64,000 nucleotides of DNA from Gigantopelta aegis (taxonomy: Eukaryota > Mollusca > Gastropoda > Neomphalida > Peltospiridae), in the NCBI RefSeq assembly GCF_016097555.1, contig NC_054713.1, positions 44,747,750 through 44,811,749 of the forward strand, read 5' to 3'. Below are positions 50,601 through 61,920 of this stretch, piece by piece; the stretch's first letter is position 1; each line of letters begins with the position of its first letter. Below the pieces are notes generated by a model, which saw only the letters and a program-made list of their open reading frames with translations, ran no database searches and was not told where the DNA came from. The translations under genes and the position numbers were made by a program.

Positions 50601-52518
50601 GTAACACTGCCATATCACAACTCTTGTGATAGCTCTACCAAGCTAAACCCCGCCCCTCTTAAAGACACGGTGTAACACTGCCATATCACAACTCTTGTGA
50701 TAGCTCTACCAAGCTAAACCCCGCTCCTCTTAAAGACACGGTGTAACACTGCCATATCACAACTCTTGTGATAGCTCTACCGAGCTAAACCCCGCCCCTC
50801 TTAAAGACACGGTGTAACACTGCCATATCACAACTCTTGTGATAGCTCTACCAAAGCTAAACCCCGCTCCTCTTAAAGACACGGTGTAACACTGCCATAT
50901 CACAACTCTTGTGATAGCTCTACCGAGCTAAACCCCGCCCCTCTTAAAGACACGGTGTAACACTGCCATATCACAACTCTTGTGATAGCTCTACCGAGCT
51001 AAACCCCGCTCCTCTTAAAGACACGGTGTAACACTGCCATATCACAACTCTTGTGATAGCTCTACCAAGCTAAACCCCGCTCCTCTTAAAGACACGGTGT
51101 AACACTGCCATATCACAACTCTTGTGATAGCTCTACCGAGCTGAACCCCGCCCCTCTTAAAGACACGGTGTAACACTGACATATCACAACTCTTGTGAGA
51201 GCTCTACCGAGCTGAACCCCGCCCCTCTTAAAGACACAGTGTAACACTGCCATATCACAACTCTTGTGATAGCTCTACCAAGCTAAACCCCGCTCCTCTT
51301 AAAGACACGGTGTAACACTGCCATATCACAACTCTTGTGATAGCTCTACCAAGCTCTTAAAGACACGGTGTAACACTGACATATCACAACTCGTGTGAAA
51401 CCCCGCCCCTCTTAAAGACACGGTGTAACACTGCCATATCACAACTCTTGTGATAGCTCTACCGAGCTGAACCCCGCCCCTCTTAAAGACGTGGTGTAAC
51501 ACTGCCATATCACAACTCTTGTGAGAGCTCTACCGAGCTAAACCCCGCCCCTCTTAAAGACGCGGTGTAACACTGCCATATCACAACTCTTGTGATAGCT
51601 CTACCAAGCTAAACCCCGCCCCTCTTAAAGACACGGTGTAACACTGCCATATCACAACTCTTGTGATAGCTCTACCAAGCTAAACCCCGCTCCTCTTAAA
51701 GACACAGTGTAACACTGCCATATCACAACTCTTGTGATAGCTCTACCAAGCTAAACCCCGCTCCTCTTAAAGACACGGTGTAACACTGCCATATCACAAC
51801 TCTTGTGATAGCTCTACCAAGCTAAACCCCGCTCCTCTTAAAGACACGGTGTAACACTGCCATATCACAACTCTTGTGATAGCTCTACCGAGCTGAACCC
51901 CGCCCCTCTTAAAGACACGGTGTAACACTGCCATATCACAACTCTTGTGAGAGCTCTACCGAGCTAAACCCCGCCCCTCTTAAAGACACGGTGTAACACT
52001 GACATATCACAACTCTTGTGATAGCTCTACCGAGCTGAAACCCCGCCCCTCTTAAAGACACAGTGTAACACTGACATATCACAACTCTTGTGATCAGCTC
52101 TTGTGATAGCTCTACCAAGCTGAACCCCGCCCCTCTTAAAGACACAGTGTAACACTGACATATCACAACTCTTGTGATAGCTCTACCGAGCTAAACCCTG
52201 CCCCTCTTAAAGACACGGTGTAACACTGACATATCACAACTCTTGTGATAGCTCTACCGAGCTGAACCCCGCCCCTCTTAAAGACACGGTGTAACACTGA
52301 CATATCACAACTCTTGTGAGAGCTCTACCGAGCTAAACCCCGCCCCTCTTAAAGACACGGTGTAACACTGACATATCACAACTCTTGTGATAGCTCTACC
52401 AAGCTAAACCCTGCCCCTCTTAAAGACACAGTGTAACACTGACATATCACAACTCTTGTGATAGCTCTACAGAGCTCAACCCCGCCCCTCTTAAAAAACA
52501 CGGTCTCACAATAGACCT
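47610..52518. repeat. 4.9-kb satellite of about 68 units of 71 bp
   Basis: The unit holds a GC box CCCCGCCCC(T), then 'cttaaagacacggtgtaac' or the variant 'gacgtacaccgtctcacatt', then TATCACA-ACTCG-TGTGATA (7-bp inverted arms) and AGCTC-TACC-GAGCT (5-bp arms). The two variants alternate irregularly up to about 50200. After about 50380 the 'actgccatatcac...cttgtgat' variants dominate, so the array is zoned. Short Met-containing reading frames inside it are artefacts. Confidence 0.96.
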
Positions 52519-52582
52519 TGTTTGACTTGAACTATACACTGTATGTATGTTCAACTCGGCCTTTGAAAGTTAAAACATTTTT

Positions 52583-52888
52583 TTGTGTGTTTAATGACAA
52601 CACTAGAGCACATTTATTTATTAAACATTTGCAATTGGATGTCAAACATTTGGTAATTCTGACAGTGTTAGAAAGGAAACTTGCTACATCTGTCCATTAG
52701 TAGCAAAGTTTTTATCTTTTATATGCACCATCCCACAGACAGGATAGCACATACCACAGTCTTTGATATATCAGTCGAGGTGCACTGGCTAGAACGAGAA
52801 ATAGCCTAATTGGACCACCGATGGGGATCGATCCTAAACTGACTGTGCAACAGGTGAGCACTTTACCACTGGGCTACGTCCCTCCATC
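52583..52888 (-). mobile_element. SINE family B
   Basis: Full copy: tail 'aatgacaacactagagcaca', head 'ctgggctacgtccctcc'. Confidence 0.9.
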
Positions 52889-52899
52889 TCTGCTTTTGA

Positions 52900-54110
52900 A
52901 TTTCGAAATAAAAACAACAAAGGAATATTGTAAAAAAATGTTTATTTCCTAGGAAAGAAAGGGTAACATATGCATTTGTTTACAATGAGAAATTATCTAC
53001 AATGTATCTACAAGCACATTAACTGATACATGTACTGGAACCAATATATACAGCATTTGAGATCACAATATGGTATCTGGTCATGTGACAAAGTCTAGGA
53101 ACTGTAGTAACAAAATTTACCATATTAAAATACACGTATTGTAGTTATAAAAAAACAACTAAATAAGCTTTAAAATAGCATCTTTTTCTTTCACAATATA
53201 GTACATGTATTCCTAAAGGCTATTCAAGAAATGATCCTTTTTTTAAAATCTACAAGTTACCCCTACCCAATTTACATGCATGCTAGTGTAATTTTGTAAT
53301 TCCCTTCCATAGGAAATTCCTGTATCCTCAAAATCGTACTGTGTAAGTTTGCGTACGATAAATACACATCTGTATGAATAACACACAAACATTTCTAAAA
53401 ATGTTTCATAAGGCCACAGAAAAAAATGAGTACATATTAGAATAAATTAATATTTGAAATAATACATGTACAAAAAAGATCAGTTCTATTTAATTATAAA
53501 AGACTATTTATCACAGAGGTACCATACAACACAACGTAATATAAAACTAAACTGGCTATGCAATTTAAACATCATATTATTAAAAGATAACAAAAATGTC
53601 ATGTTCTGTGTGAAAATTGAAATTGGTTTTTCTATATAACAAAGAATTTGTAATAATAATATATGTGTATATATACTAATTTTAATTTACAAAAAAAGGA
53701 ATAAAACTATATACAGCACAGATAAAATATTGCGCAAAACTGTATGCCTTATCATCCATATAACTGTTACAATGTAATAAATAACAGGACTGCATCAAAT
53801 GTGATGAAATCAAATAATGTAATAAATATTTCATTTATTCATATTTAAGTAATGATCTAAAAATAGCAAGTTTTGGCCATGTCAAATTATTACCCCATAT
53901 GAAATTCTTCCACCCCATAACTCCATCACCACCTATAGACCTACATTTTCAGTGTTGATATAGTAATGACATTATGTTGATTTTCTATTTCAATGTCTCC
54001 ACCTTACAGAAATAATTATTTTATTACATTTGCTGATTAATTGTATAGATTGATAATTAATATGCTTGAATATTTATATCATTAATAGATTAGTGAAAGT
54101 GAGCAATGAG
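52900..54110. other. AT-rich, SINE-free stretch; possible long 3' UTR
   Basis: It lies just downstream, on the minus strand, of the coiled-coil gene stop at 54862. It lacks SINEs, and AATAAA occurs on the minus strand near 52940. It may be that gene's 3' UTR or plain intergenic DNA. Confidence 0.3.
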
Positions 54111-54127
54111 GACAAGTGTGCATGTGT

Positions 54128-54330
54128 ACATGAGAGAAAGTGAGAGAGAGAGAGAGAGTAGGAATGGGAGAGGGAGGGAGGGAGAGAGTTGGAGAGAGAG
54201 GAGAGGATGAAAGAGAGCGAGGAGAGGGTGAGAGAGAGAGAGAGAGAGGTGAGGATGAAAGAGAGAGAGATAGGGAATGAGGGGGAGAAAAAGAGAGCGA
54301 AAAACACACAGAGAAAGAGAGCCAGAAAGG
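54128..54330. repeat. GA-rich microsatellite
   Basis: Degenerate (GA)n with gggag and gatgaaag interruptions. Confidence 0.9.
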
Positions 54331-54861
54331 AGGTAATTTTCACCAACACTGATTAAATATATAAAACATAGTAATGAACGTATATTACTGTTCGTTTTCG
54401 TTCATCAATGAATATAAAATTATTCTTCTTTGCAGTTTCTGTAAGTATTTCTCTCATTGTATCTGTCCATTTCAGAATAGCAAGACGATTTTCCTGACAG
54501 GGGGAATAACTCTGCAACAGCTGACTATGACGATGATGATTAGTGTTAAGGGGAAACAACTTTGGAAGGAACGTTCTCATAGAGAAATAATTGTTGAAAA
54601 AATGACATAACTAGGTGGCAATTTTAAGATACTAAGAAGCAATGTCTCTGAAAACAGTTGTAATAAAAGGTCAATGCTACTATGATAAAGGGATATAATC
54701 CTAGAAAGCCCATTCTTTGTATAAGGGGATACAACTCTTGTAGAAAGTTCTAACAAAAAGGCAGTGCTACTGATGATGAGGGGAAATAACTCTGGAATGA
54801 CAGTTGTACTGTTGATAAGGCCTCTGTATTATTATCTATATTTAGGCAGCTGCGGTACGTT

Positions 54862-57800
54862 CTACTCATGGACTTCTATCGGTCGATCTGTACCCTGAAA
54901 ACAAGAAAATATTGATCATTAAACAGAGTCAGAAGAAAGAAGGAAATGTTTTATTTAACCGCACACTCAACACATTTAAAAATTTTATTTACGGTTATAT
55001 GGCGTCAGACATATGGTTACGGGCCACATAGATATAGAGAGAGAAAACCCACTGTCACCACTTCATGGAATACTCTTTTTCGATTAGCAGCAAGGGATCT
55101 TTTATATGCACCATCCCACAGACAGTATAGTACAAACCACAGCCTTTGTTACACCAGTCGTGAAGCACTGTCTGGAACGAGAAATAGCCCAATGAAGCCA
55201 CCGACCGTGATCGATCCTAAAGCGACCGTGCATCAAGCGAGCGCTTTATCACTGGGCTACGTCCCGGCCCTGAGTGAGAAGATTTCAGTTTGACAAGCGG
55301 AGGTTGGTAAATATGAAAAGCACCTTGAGAAATATATAATACTAGTATAACACTTTCTAGGTGTAAAACAAAATGGTTGTTACCAATATTTGAAACATGG
55401 TGTAATAAAGTAATTAGAAAAGAAAGGATTGTTTGCTTGTTAATTATGTGGGGTGGGTGGGTTGTTGTTGTTTTTTGGGGGGGTAAATAGGCCAAAATCT
55501 TATATAAATATCTTGCCAAATTTTTATAAATAAATGTCTTGCCAAAAAAAAAAGAAAAACGTTTTTTTGTTCTTTTTTTAAATTAAGAAAAATAATAATA
55601 GGCCCTAACTTATCATTAAATACTTTTTTTAAAAATAGGCCAATTTTTTAATAATAATAACAATAACAATAATAATAACAACAAAAATAACAATAATAAT
55701 AAATAAATAAATAATAATAATAAAAACACCACAAAAACATCTTGAAGTTCCTAAAAACAAACTTGTAAATGAAAATCCACTTAAAGGCACTGACACTCGC
55801 TGTTGGGCAGGTTAAGATATTATTAGCTATTGCTGTAACTGCTTTCTTTAATTACAAACCGCTTCTTGCTTAAATTATCAAGTTTGGAAAACTAAATGTC
55901 TTTGTTGTTTTTATGATCTTTGCAGAATTCAAAATTTGTTTTATAAGCAACAAAAAAGGTATGTACCTCGAACACAAGGGTTTGTGACTTTAAACAGAAG
56001 ACAAACAAAAGTATTTTTACATCCATGTACTTACCAAACTAGTTTCGAGACTGTATATCCTTTTTTCCCTCATGTGTAAATTTCGTTCTCTGTCAGTCAG
56101 TTGAGATTTGAGCGTTTCTATTTCATAATTCTTTTTCCGTAGCATTTCTTTCTGTGCCTTTTTCTTTCCAAATAACTGAAACACACACGGGAACACACAC
56201 AGTTAAAAGAACTACTATATAATTTATAGGAAATATCCTAGACATTCTTATACTAACTGAATTTCAACTTGCACTCTGTTGTTAACTCTAATGTTATTCT
56301 GAACTTGGAATTAAGGGATTTCCCAAGAAAACAAGAATGATTTTGGGATCCCACTCTATAGTAATAAATACAAAATATAGCTTGTGCCACCCCCACTAGA
56401 GACTCCCGCCACCCACTCCATATATCAGTTTTGCAATTTATATAGGCCTACACATTTTTTACATTGTAGATGCAAACTCATGTTAAAAAACCCTCTTGTA
56501 AATACGTCCAATGGGTTTTGCATAATGCAGTGCATAAGTCAAATTTTATTTTGTTTAAAGACACCACTAGAGCACATTGATTTATTAATCATTGGCTACT
56601 GAATGTCATACTTTTGGTAATTCTGACAGTCTTAAGAGAGGAAATCTACTAAAAGTTTCCATTAGTAGCAAGGGATCTTTTATATGCAACATCCCACAAA
56701 CAGGATAGCACATATTTGACGATGTATATAAATATAGAGACTGTGAACCTCTGCTTAGAGATTGTGCCCCCTCACTCCAAAAATCATTCCTACAGGCCTG
56801 ATAAGCCAGATTAACGTTTTATCTCTGCAATTTATATGCAACATTTATACGTTGTAGATGCAAACCCATGTGAAAAAACCTCTTGTAGATGAGTCTAATG
56901 AGTTGTCTTCCCTAATATATGTATCTCTTGCTATTGGATGTCAAACATTTGGTAATTTTGACATATAGTCTTAGAGAGGAAACAGCTAAATTTTTCCATT
57001 ACTAGCAAAATATCATATGCACATGCCACAGCCTTTGATAAACCGTTCGTGGTGCACTGGCTGGAATGAGATATAGCCCAATAAATCAACCAATGAGGAT
57101 CCATCCCAGACCGACCATGCATTAGGTAAACTCTTTGCCATTTAGCTACATCCTGCCCCACGTTGTAATAGAGTTACCTACCTTTGGATCTTCTGGATGA
57201 CACCGGCTGGAGTGTGGGGTTCTATCTAGATGGAGTCGCTCGTTCTCTAGATGGAATGTCTGAAATAATCAAACTCACGTTGTTAATAGCGCTGCAAAGG
57301 AAAGGAATGTTTGCATCCCCAAACACAATATTTAATAAAGTTTGTTTTGCTTAATTACAAAGAAAGGAAAGAAAACTTTTATTTAACGACACTCAGAAAA
57401 CCTTTGTTTTGTTTAATGACCCAACTAGAGCACATTGATTTATTAATCATGGGCTATTGGATGTCAAACGTGGTAATTTGGCACATAGTTTTAGAGAGGA
57501 AACCTGCTACATTTTTCCATTAGTAGCAAGAGATCTTTTATATGCACCATCCCGCAGACAGGATAGCACATACCACGGCCTTTGATATACACGTTGTGGA
57601 GCATTAATTGGCTGGAATAAGAAATAGACCAATGGGTCCACCAATGAGGATTGATCCCAGACTGACTGACCTCACAGTAAGTGTTTAACATGAAATGGTA
57701 AGCAGACCGATCGTGCATCATTTGAGCACTTTACCACTGTGCTATGTCCCACCCCATTCTGCTAGAACTAGAATAACAAGAAAACGAGTGAAAAAAGGAT

Positions 57801-60800
57801 TGGAAGGAAAAAAGGAAATGTTTTATTTAACAACCCACTGAACACATTTTATTTACGGTTATATGGCGTCGGACATATGGTTAAGGACCATACAGATGCT
57901 GAGTGAGGAAACTCACTGTCACCACTTCATGGGCTACTATTTTCGATTAGCAGCAAGGGATCTTTTATATGCACAATCCCACAGACAGGATAGTACATAT
58001 CATGGCCTTTGTTACACCAGTTGTGGAGCACTGGCTGAAATGAGAAATAGCCCAATGGGTTCACCGATGGGGATCAATCAAAAAAAAAAAAAGGTTTGGA
58101 CTGCTGAGAATATATGAATTGAATTAAGAATACCTTCTTCTGTTTTATTGCCGCATTGAGACGTTTCTCTTGGTTGAGTCGATCGCGGGTTCGGTTCAGT
58201 GACTCGCGTAGGTACTGTGATTCCTCCGAATTCGTTCTTATTTCGCTCTGTCAATAAAATAAACCTTGCAAACTGGACTTGTGGTGAGAACTGACCATAT
58301 TTAATATTGTTGCACATAATACATAGATCTGTCCATAAAACACTATCTTACCTTAACATGTTTTAAATATAAAGTCGTATATGGATAAATATATTTGAAT
58401 GACTTTTGGTTGTAATAATTTCAAAAGAAATAAGAAATTAATTTGTACATACCAAATTATTTTAGACAAAAGTCGAAATTGAGATACTATAAAACATTAT
58501 GATGTCCTTAAATGTATTTGTTATATAATGAGAAAGAAAATGGAAGTAAATTGTAATTTTAATCATGTAAAAATATTTTATTTGCTCAAAACCCTCAGGA
58601 TATAGTAGTCCGTTTAACATCTAACATATTAACATATTACTAAAGAATGTAGGCCTAAATGTATTTCCAATCCTGCAATGACAATAGAAGTAATTAATGT
58701 GCTTGCTTTAATAAATGAATGGCAAAATATATATCAGGCATATTTTATTAATTAATAATACATTTTGTGAGTGTTTTATAAAAGGCAATTTTATAATTAA
58801 TTATTGAAAAAGGCTTGTTTAATCTCAGGGCAGAATGGCGCTGATTACGGTAGGATGGTGATAGACTATTGAGACATGGTGCTGCACCATGCTAAAACAA
58901 GCCAGAGAAAACACTAAGAAAGATAATACCGTACGTGTACTAAAGAATGTACTTACGACCAGAGTATCAACCTGAGCCGTCTTGTGTTCTGCCAGATCCT
59001 GAGCTTGTCTGTAAAAAAGAAACATAAACTTGATTTAATAAAAAAAAATTGTTTTGTTTAATGACACCACTAGAGCATATTGATTTATTAATCATTGTCA
59101 GACATTTGGTAATTTTGACATATCGTCTTAGTAACCTGGTACATTTTTCCATTAGTAACAAGGGATCTTTTATATGCATGATCCCACAGACAGGACAACA
59201 CATACCATGACCTTTGATAAACCAGTTGTATTACACTGACTGAAATAAGAAATAGCCCAATGGGCCCACTGACGGGGATCGATCCCAGACCAAATGCACA
59301 TCAAGTCAGCGCTTTACCACTGGACTACGTCCACCCCTGTTTTGATATAGATATATACTTATATATATACTTATATACTTTTTTAATGTGTCTCATACAT
59401 AAAACACGTACCACACATCAAACAAAACAAACACAAATGATCGACTCTGTAGGTCTCACTACCAAATCTGTTAGTGACAAAGACAATGGGCCATTTCTCA
59501 TTCCAGCCAGTGCTTCACAACTGGTGTAACAAAGGCCGTGGCATGTACTATCCTCTCTGTGGGATGGTGCATATAAAAGATCCCTTGCTACTAATCGAAA
59601 AGAGTAGCCCATGACAATAGATGTGCCTGGACATTTAGTAGGATATGGGCTTATCAGATGTGAATCTCTGTACAATGAAATGTTAGAACTACTGTTGGAT
59701 AATTAGGTAATCAACACAAATAACTCTCTGGTTTATTGGAGATGGAAAAACTCCAAGCTCTTTTAAAACAGTAGTTTACCTCAATCTCATAATATCCCAG
59801 TCCAGGCCCTATAGGATTACATATTTTACAGGAAACACCTTTCCGTGATTTTGTTGACATGCAACTGAAAAAATTGTTTTCGTGGAATCGTGGAGCTTGC
59901 CAGACCCATACACAATCTCATGGTAAGTTTAAAAAAAATCTTTCCTGCTTCCTCTATAGTAGGAAAGTTAATTTCAATTAAGCACAACTCAAAATAAACA
60001 CACAAATATTCCAGATATGGCCTCTTTAACAGTCATTCTCATTTAAGTATGGGTCTACATGAAAACACAAATATTCCAGATATTGCCTCTTTAACAGCCA
60101 TTCTTATTTTAGTATGGGTCAACATGAAAACATAAATATTCCAGATATGGCCTCTTTAACAGCCATTCTCATTTAAGTATGGGTCAAAATAAAACCACAA
60201 ATATACCAGATATGGCCTCTTTAAGTATGGGTCAAAATAAAACCACACGTATTCCAGATATGGCCTCTTTAACAGCCATTCTCATTTAAGTATGGGTCAA
60301 CATAAAAACACAAATATTCCAGATATGGCCTCTTTAACAGCCATTCTCATTTAAGTATGGGTCAAAATGAAACCACAAATATTCCAGATATGGCCTCTTT
60401 AACAGCCATTCTCGTTTAAGTATGGGTCAAAATAAAACCACAAATATTCCAGATATGGCTTCTTTAAGTATGGGTCAAAATAAAACCTCAAGTATTCCAG
60501 ATATGGCCTCTTTAACAGCCATTCTCATTTAAGTATGGGTCAACATAAAAACACAAATATTCCAGATATGGCCTCTTTAACAGCCATTCTCATTTAAGTA
60601 TGGGTCAAAATGAAACCACAAATATTCCAGATATGGCCTCTTTAACAGCCATTCTCGTTTAAGTATGGGTCAAAATAAAACCACAAATATTCCAGATATG
60701 GCCTCTTTAACACTGAAAGTTTCTCACTGGAGTTTGGCGAGGTCTCTCTCGTATCCTTGTAACAACTCGTCCTTCCTGTGTATCCGCTCCTGCAGGACTT

Positions 60801-61551
60801 TAATCCGATTGGCTAACAGCTCGGTCGATGATTCCCGCTCCTGCGTCAGTTTTTCCCGCTCATCCCTCGGGATGTGCGCCATCGCACGAAGCCCACCGAT
60901 CTCCTCGAGTTCCAGACAGCTCGCCATGGCCCGCAGCAGTGACAGATACTGAAAATATTATACATATACCATTACAAATATAATATTATATTACATGGAG
61001 TAGTGACAGATACTGAAAATATTACACCATTAAAATATTACATTATATTACATGGAGTAGTGACATACTGAAAATATTGTATCATTGAATTATAATATTA
61101 TATTATATAGAGTAGCGACATACTGAAAATATTATATCATTAAAATATAATATTATATTACATGGAGTAATGACATACTGAAAATATTGTATCATTGAAT
61201 TATAATATTGTATGGTATGAAGTAGTGACAGATACTGAAAATATTGTGCAAGCTAAAATTATCAAATTATCTTGAGAGAGAGAGAGGGAGGCAGACAGAG
61301 AGACAGAGACAGTAAACTTACCGTGGTCTCACTACACTCGAGCGCATCCATCGTCTCCCTGTGAGCGCTGCGCTCCATGTCGGCCTCCACGTTTGCGGAG
61401 GAGATGAGTCCACGTGTTTTCCCGATCTGCCGGTCGAGCGACGTTATGTTCTGAACCACCCGGTCCTCCGTGATCGCCTGGTTCGCCCTCATCTCTGCCA
61501 GCTCCTTCTTCAGGGCAATCACCTGGTGCAGGGCCTGGTCCTGGTTCGGCA
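54862..61551 (-). CDS. Long coiled-coil protein, C-terminal seven exons (tentatively FHAD1-like)
   Basis: Exons in gene order: 61551-61322, 60948-60728, 59008-58957, 58247-58134, 57259-57182, 56175-56035, 54894-54862 (stop TAG). All carry AG/GT borders and compatible phases, giving about 289 residues. The sequence is heptad-rich coiled coil: QALHQVIALKKELAEMRAN, then SLDRQIGKTRGLISSANVEA, LLANRIKVLQERIHRKDELL followed by QGYERDLAKLQ, then LNRTRDRLNQEKRLNAAIKQ, and a basic run KKKAQKEMLRKKNYEIETL. It ends GTDRPIEVHE. No enzyme motif is visible. I think of FHAD1 (forkhead-associated domain protein 1) because of this coiled-coil style and because, from memory, human FHAD1 and CPLANE2 are both on 1p36; the FHA domain itself would lie beyond the right edge. 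The exon structure is well supported; the name is not. Confidence 0.75.
54935..55272 (-). mobile_element. SINE family A
   Basis: Full copy, tail 'gaaggaaatgttttatttaa', head 'ctgggctacgtcccggccc'. A short duplication (cacattt/aaaattttattt) lies near 54975. Confidence 0.9.
56435..56910. repeat. Local duplication flanking a SINE
   Basis: About 85 bp around 56440-56525 ('gtagatgcaaactcatgtt', 'cctcttgtaaatacgtccaa') recurs diverged at 56825-56905 ('gtagatgcaaacccatgtg', 'cctcttgtagatgagtctaa'). A partial SINE B (56545-56715, minus) lies between them. Confidence 0.75.
56930..57163 (-). mobile_element. SINE family B, tail truncated
   Basis: From 'ctattggatgtcaaacattt' to the head 'agctacatcctgcccca'. 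It ends about 18 bases before the donor side of the exon at 57182-57259. Confidence 0.82.
57396..57755 (-). mobile_element. SINE family B
   Basis: Tail 'aatgacccaactagagcaca', body, and head 'gctatgtcccacccc'. A family A tail scrap ('cttttatttaacgacac') precedes it at 57377. Confidence 0.87.
57808..58079 (-). mobile_element. SINE family A, head truncated at an A run
   Basis: Tail 'aaaggaaatgttttatttaa' and body to 'accgatggggatcaatc', then an A run. It lies about 50 bp from the exon at 58134-58247. Confidence 0.87.
59045..59335 (-). mobile_element. SINE family B next to a coiled-coil exon
   Basis: Tail 'ttaatgacaccactagagca', body, and head 'actggactacgtccacccc'. It starts 37 bases from the acceptor of the exon at 58957-59008. 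Confidence 0.88.
59485..59615 (+). mobile_element. SINE family A internal fragment
   Basis: 'gggccatttctcattccagc' to 'aaagagtagcccatgac'; both head and tail are missing. Confidence 0.85.
59995..60712. repeat. About 67-bp minisatellite abutting a splice donor
   Basis: About twelve units of 'attccagatatggcctcttt' plus 'aacagccattctcatttaag' plus 'tatgggtcaaaataaaacc', some lacking the middle part. It ends 15 bases from the donor of the exon 60728-60948. Confidence 0.95.
60949..61250 (-). repeat. Tandem copies of a coiled-coil exon's splice acceptor
   Basis: Five extra units (about 55-64 bp) each contain, on the minus strand, AATATTTTCAG followed by TATCTGTCACTACT or a TATGTCA variant, matching the true acceptor and first about 14 exon bases (TATCTGTCACTGCT) at 60948. 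Extra AG dinucleotides fall at about 61013, 61068, 61123, 61178 and 61235. Confidence 0.92.
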
Positions 61552-61555
61552 CTGA

Positions 61556-61920
61556 CACCAAAGGAAAGGAATGTAGGTTTATTGATAATAACTCAACACA
61601 TTTTGAATTACAGCTACCGGTAATAGGTGCACTTTTTAACATGGCTATTTTGACACTTAGTTGAGAATGAGAGAAAAGGAAAGGAATGTAGGTTTAACAA
61701 ACCTCGCACATTTTAAACTATGGCTATTTGGAAAGTAAAGGAATCTTTGTTAACAACACCTCAGCACATTTTAAACTACGGCCATTTGGTGTCTAACATA
61801 TGGTTATTTTGACACATAGGTTAGAGAGAGAAAGTAAAGGAATGTTTATTTAAATGACACCTCAGCACATTTTAAACTACAGCTATTTGGTGTCTAACAT
61901 ATGGTTATTTCTACACTTGG
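61556..61920. repeat. Tandem, diverged tail-type repeats seeding the 51-bp array
   Basis: Three to four units of 'aaaggaatgt(tt)' + 'ttaacaacacctcagcacat' + 'tttaaactacggctatttgg' + 'cta acatatggttattttgaca'. This looks like the 3' part of a SINE or LINE. The 51-bp unit that follows can be derived from it by an internal deletion. Confidence 0.75.

Noticed and set aside
47610-52518. CRISPR-like array
   Set aside because: Units are contiguous with no unique spacers, the host is an animal, and the variation is that of a satellite.
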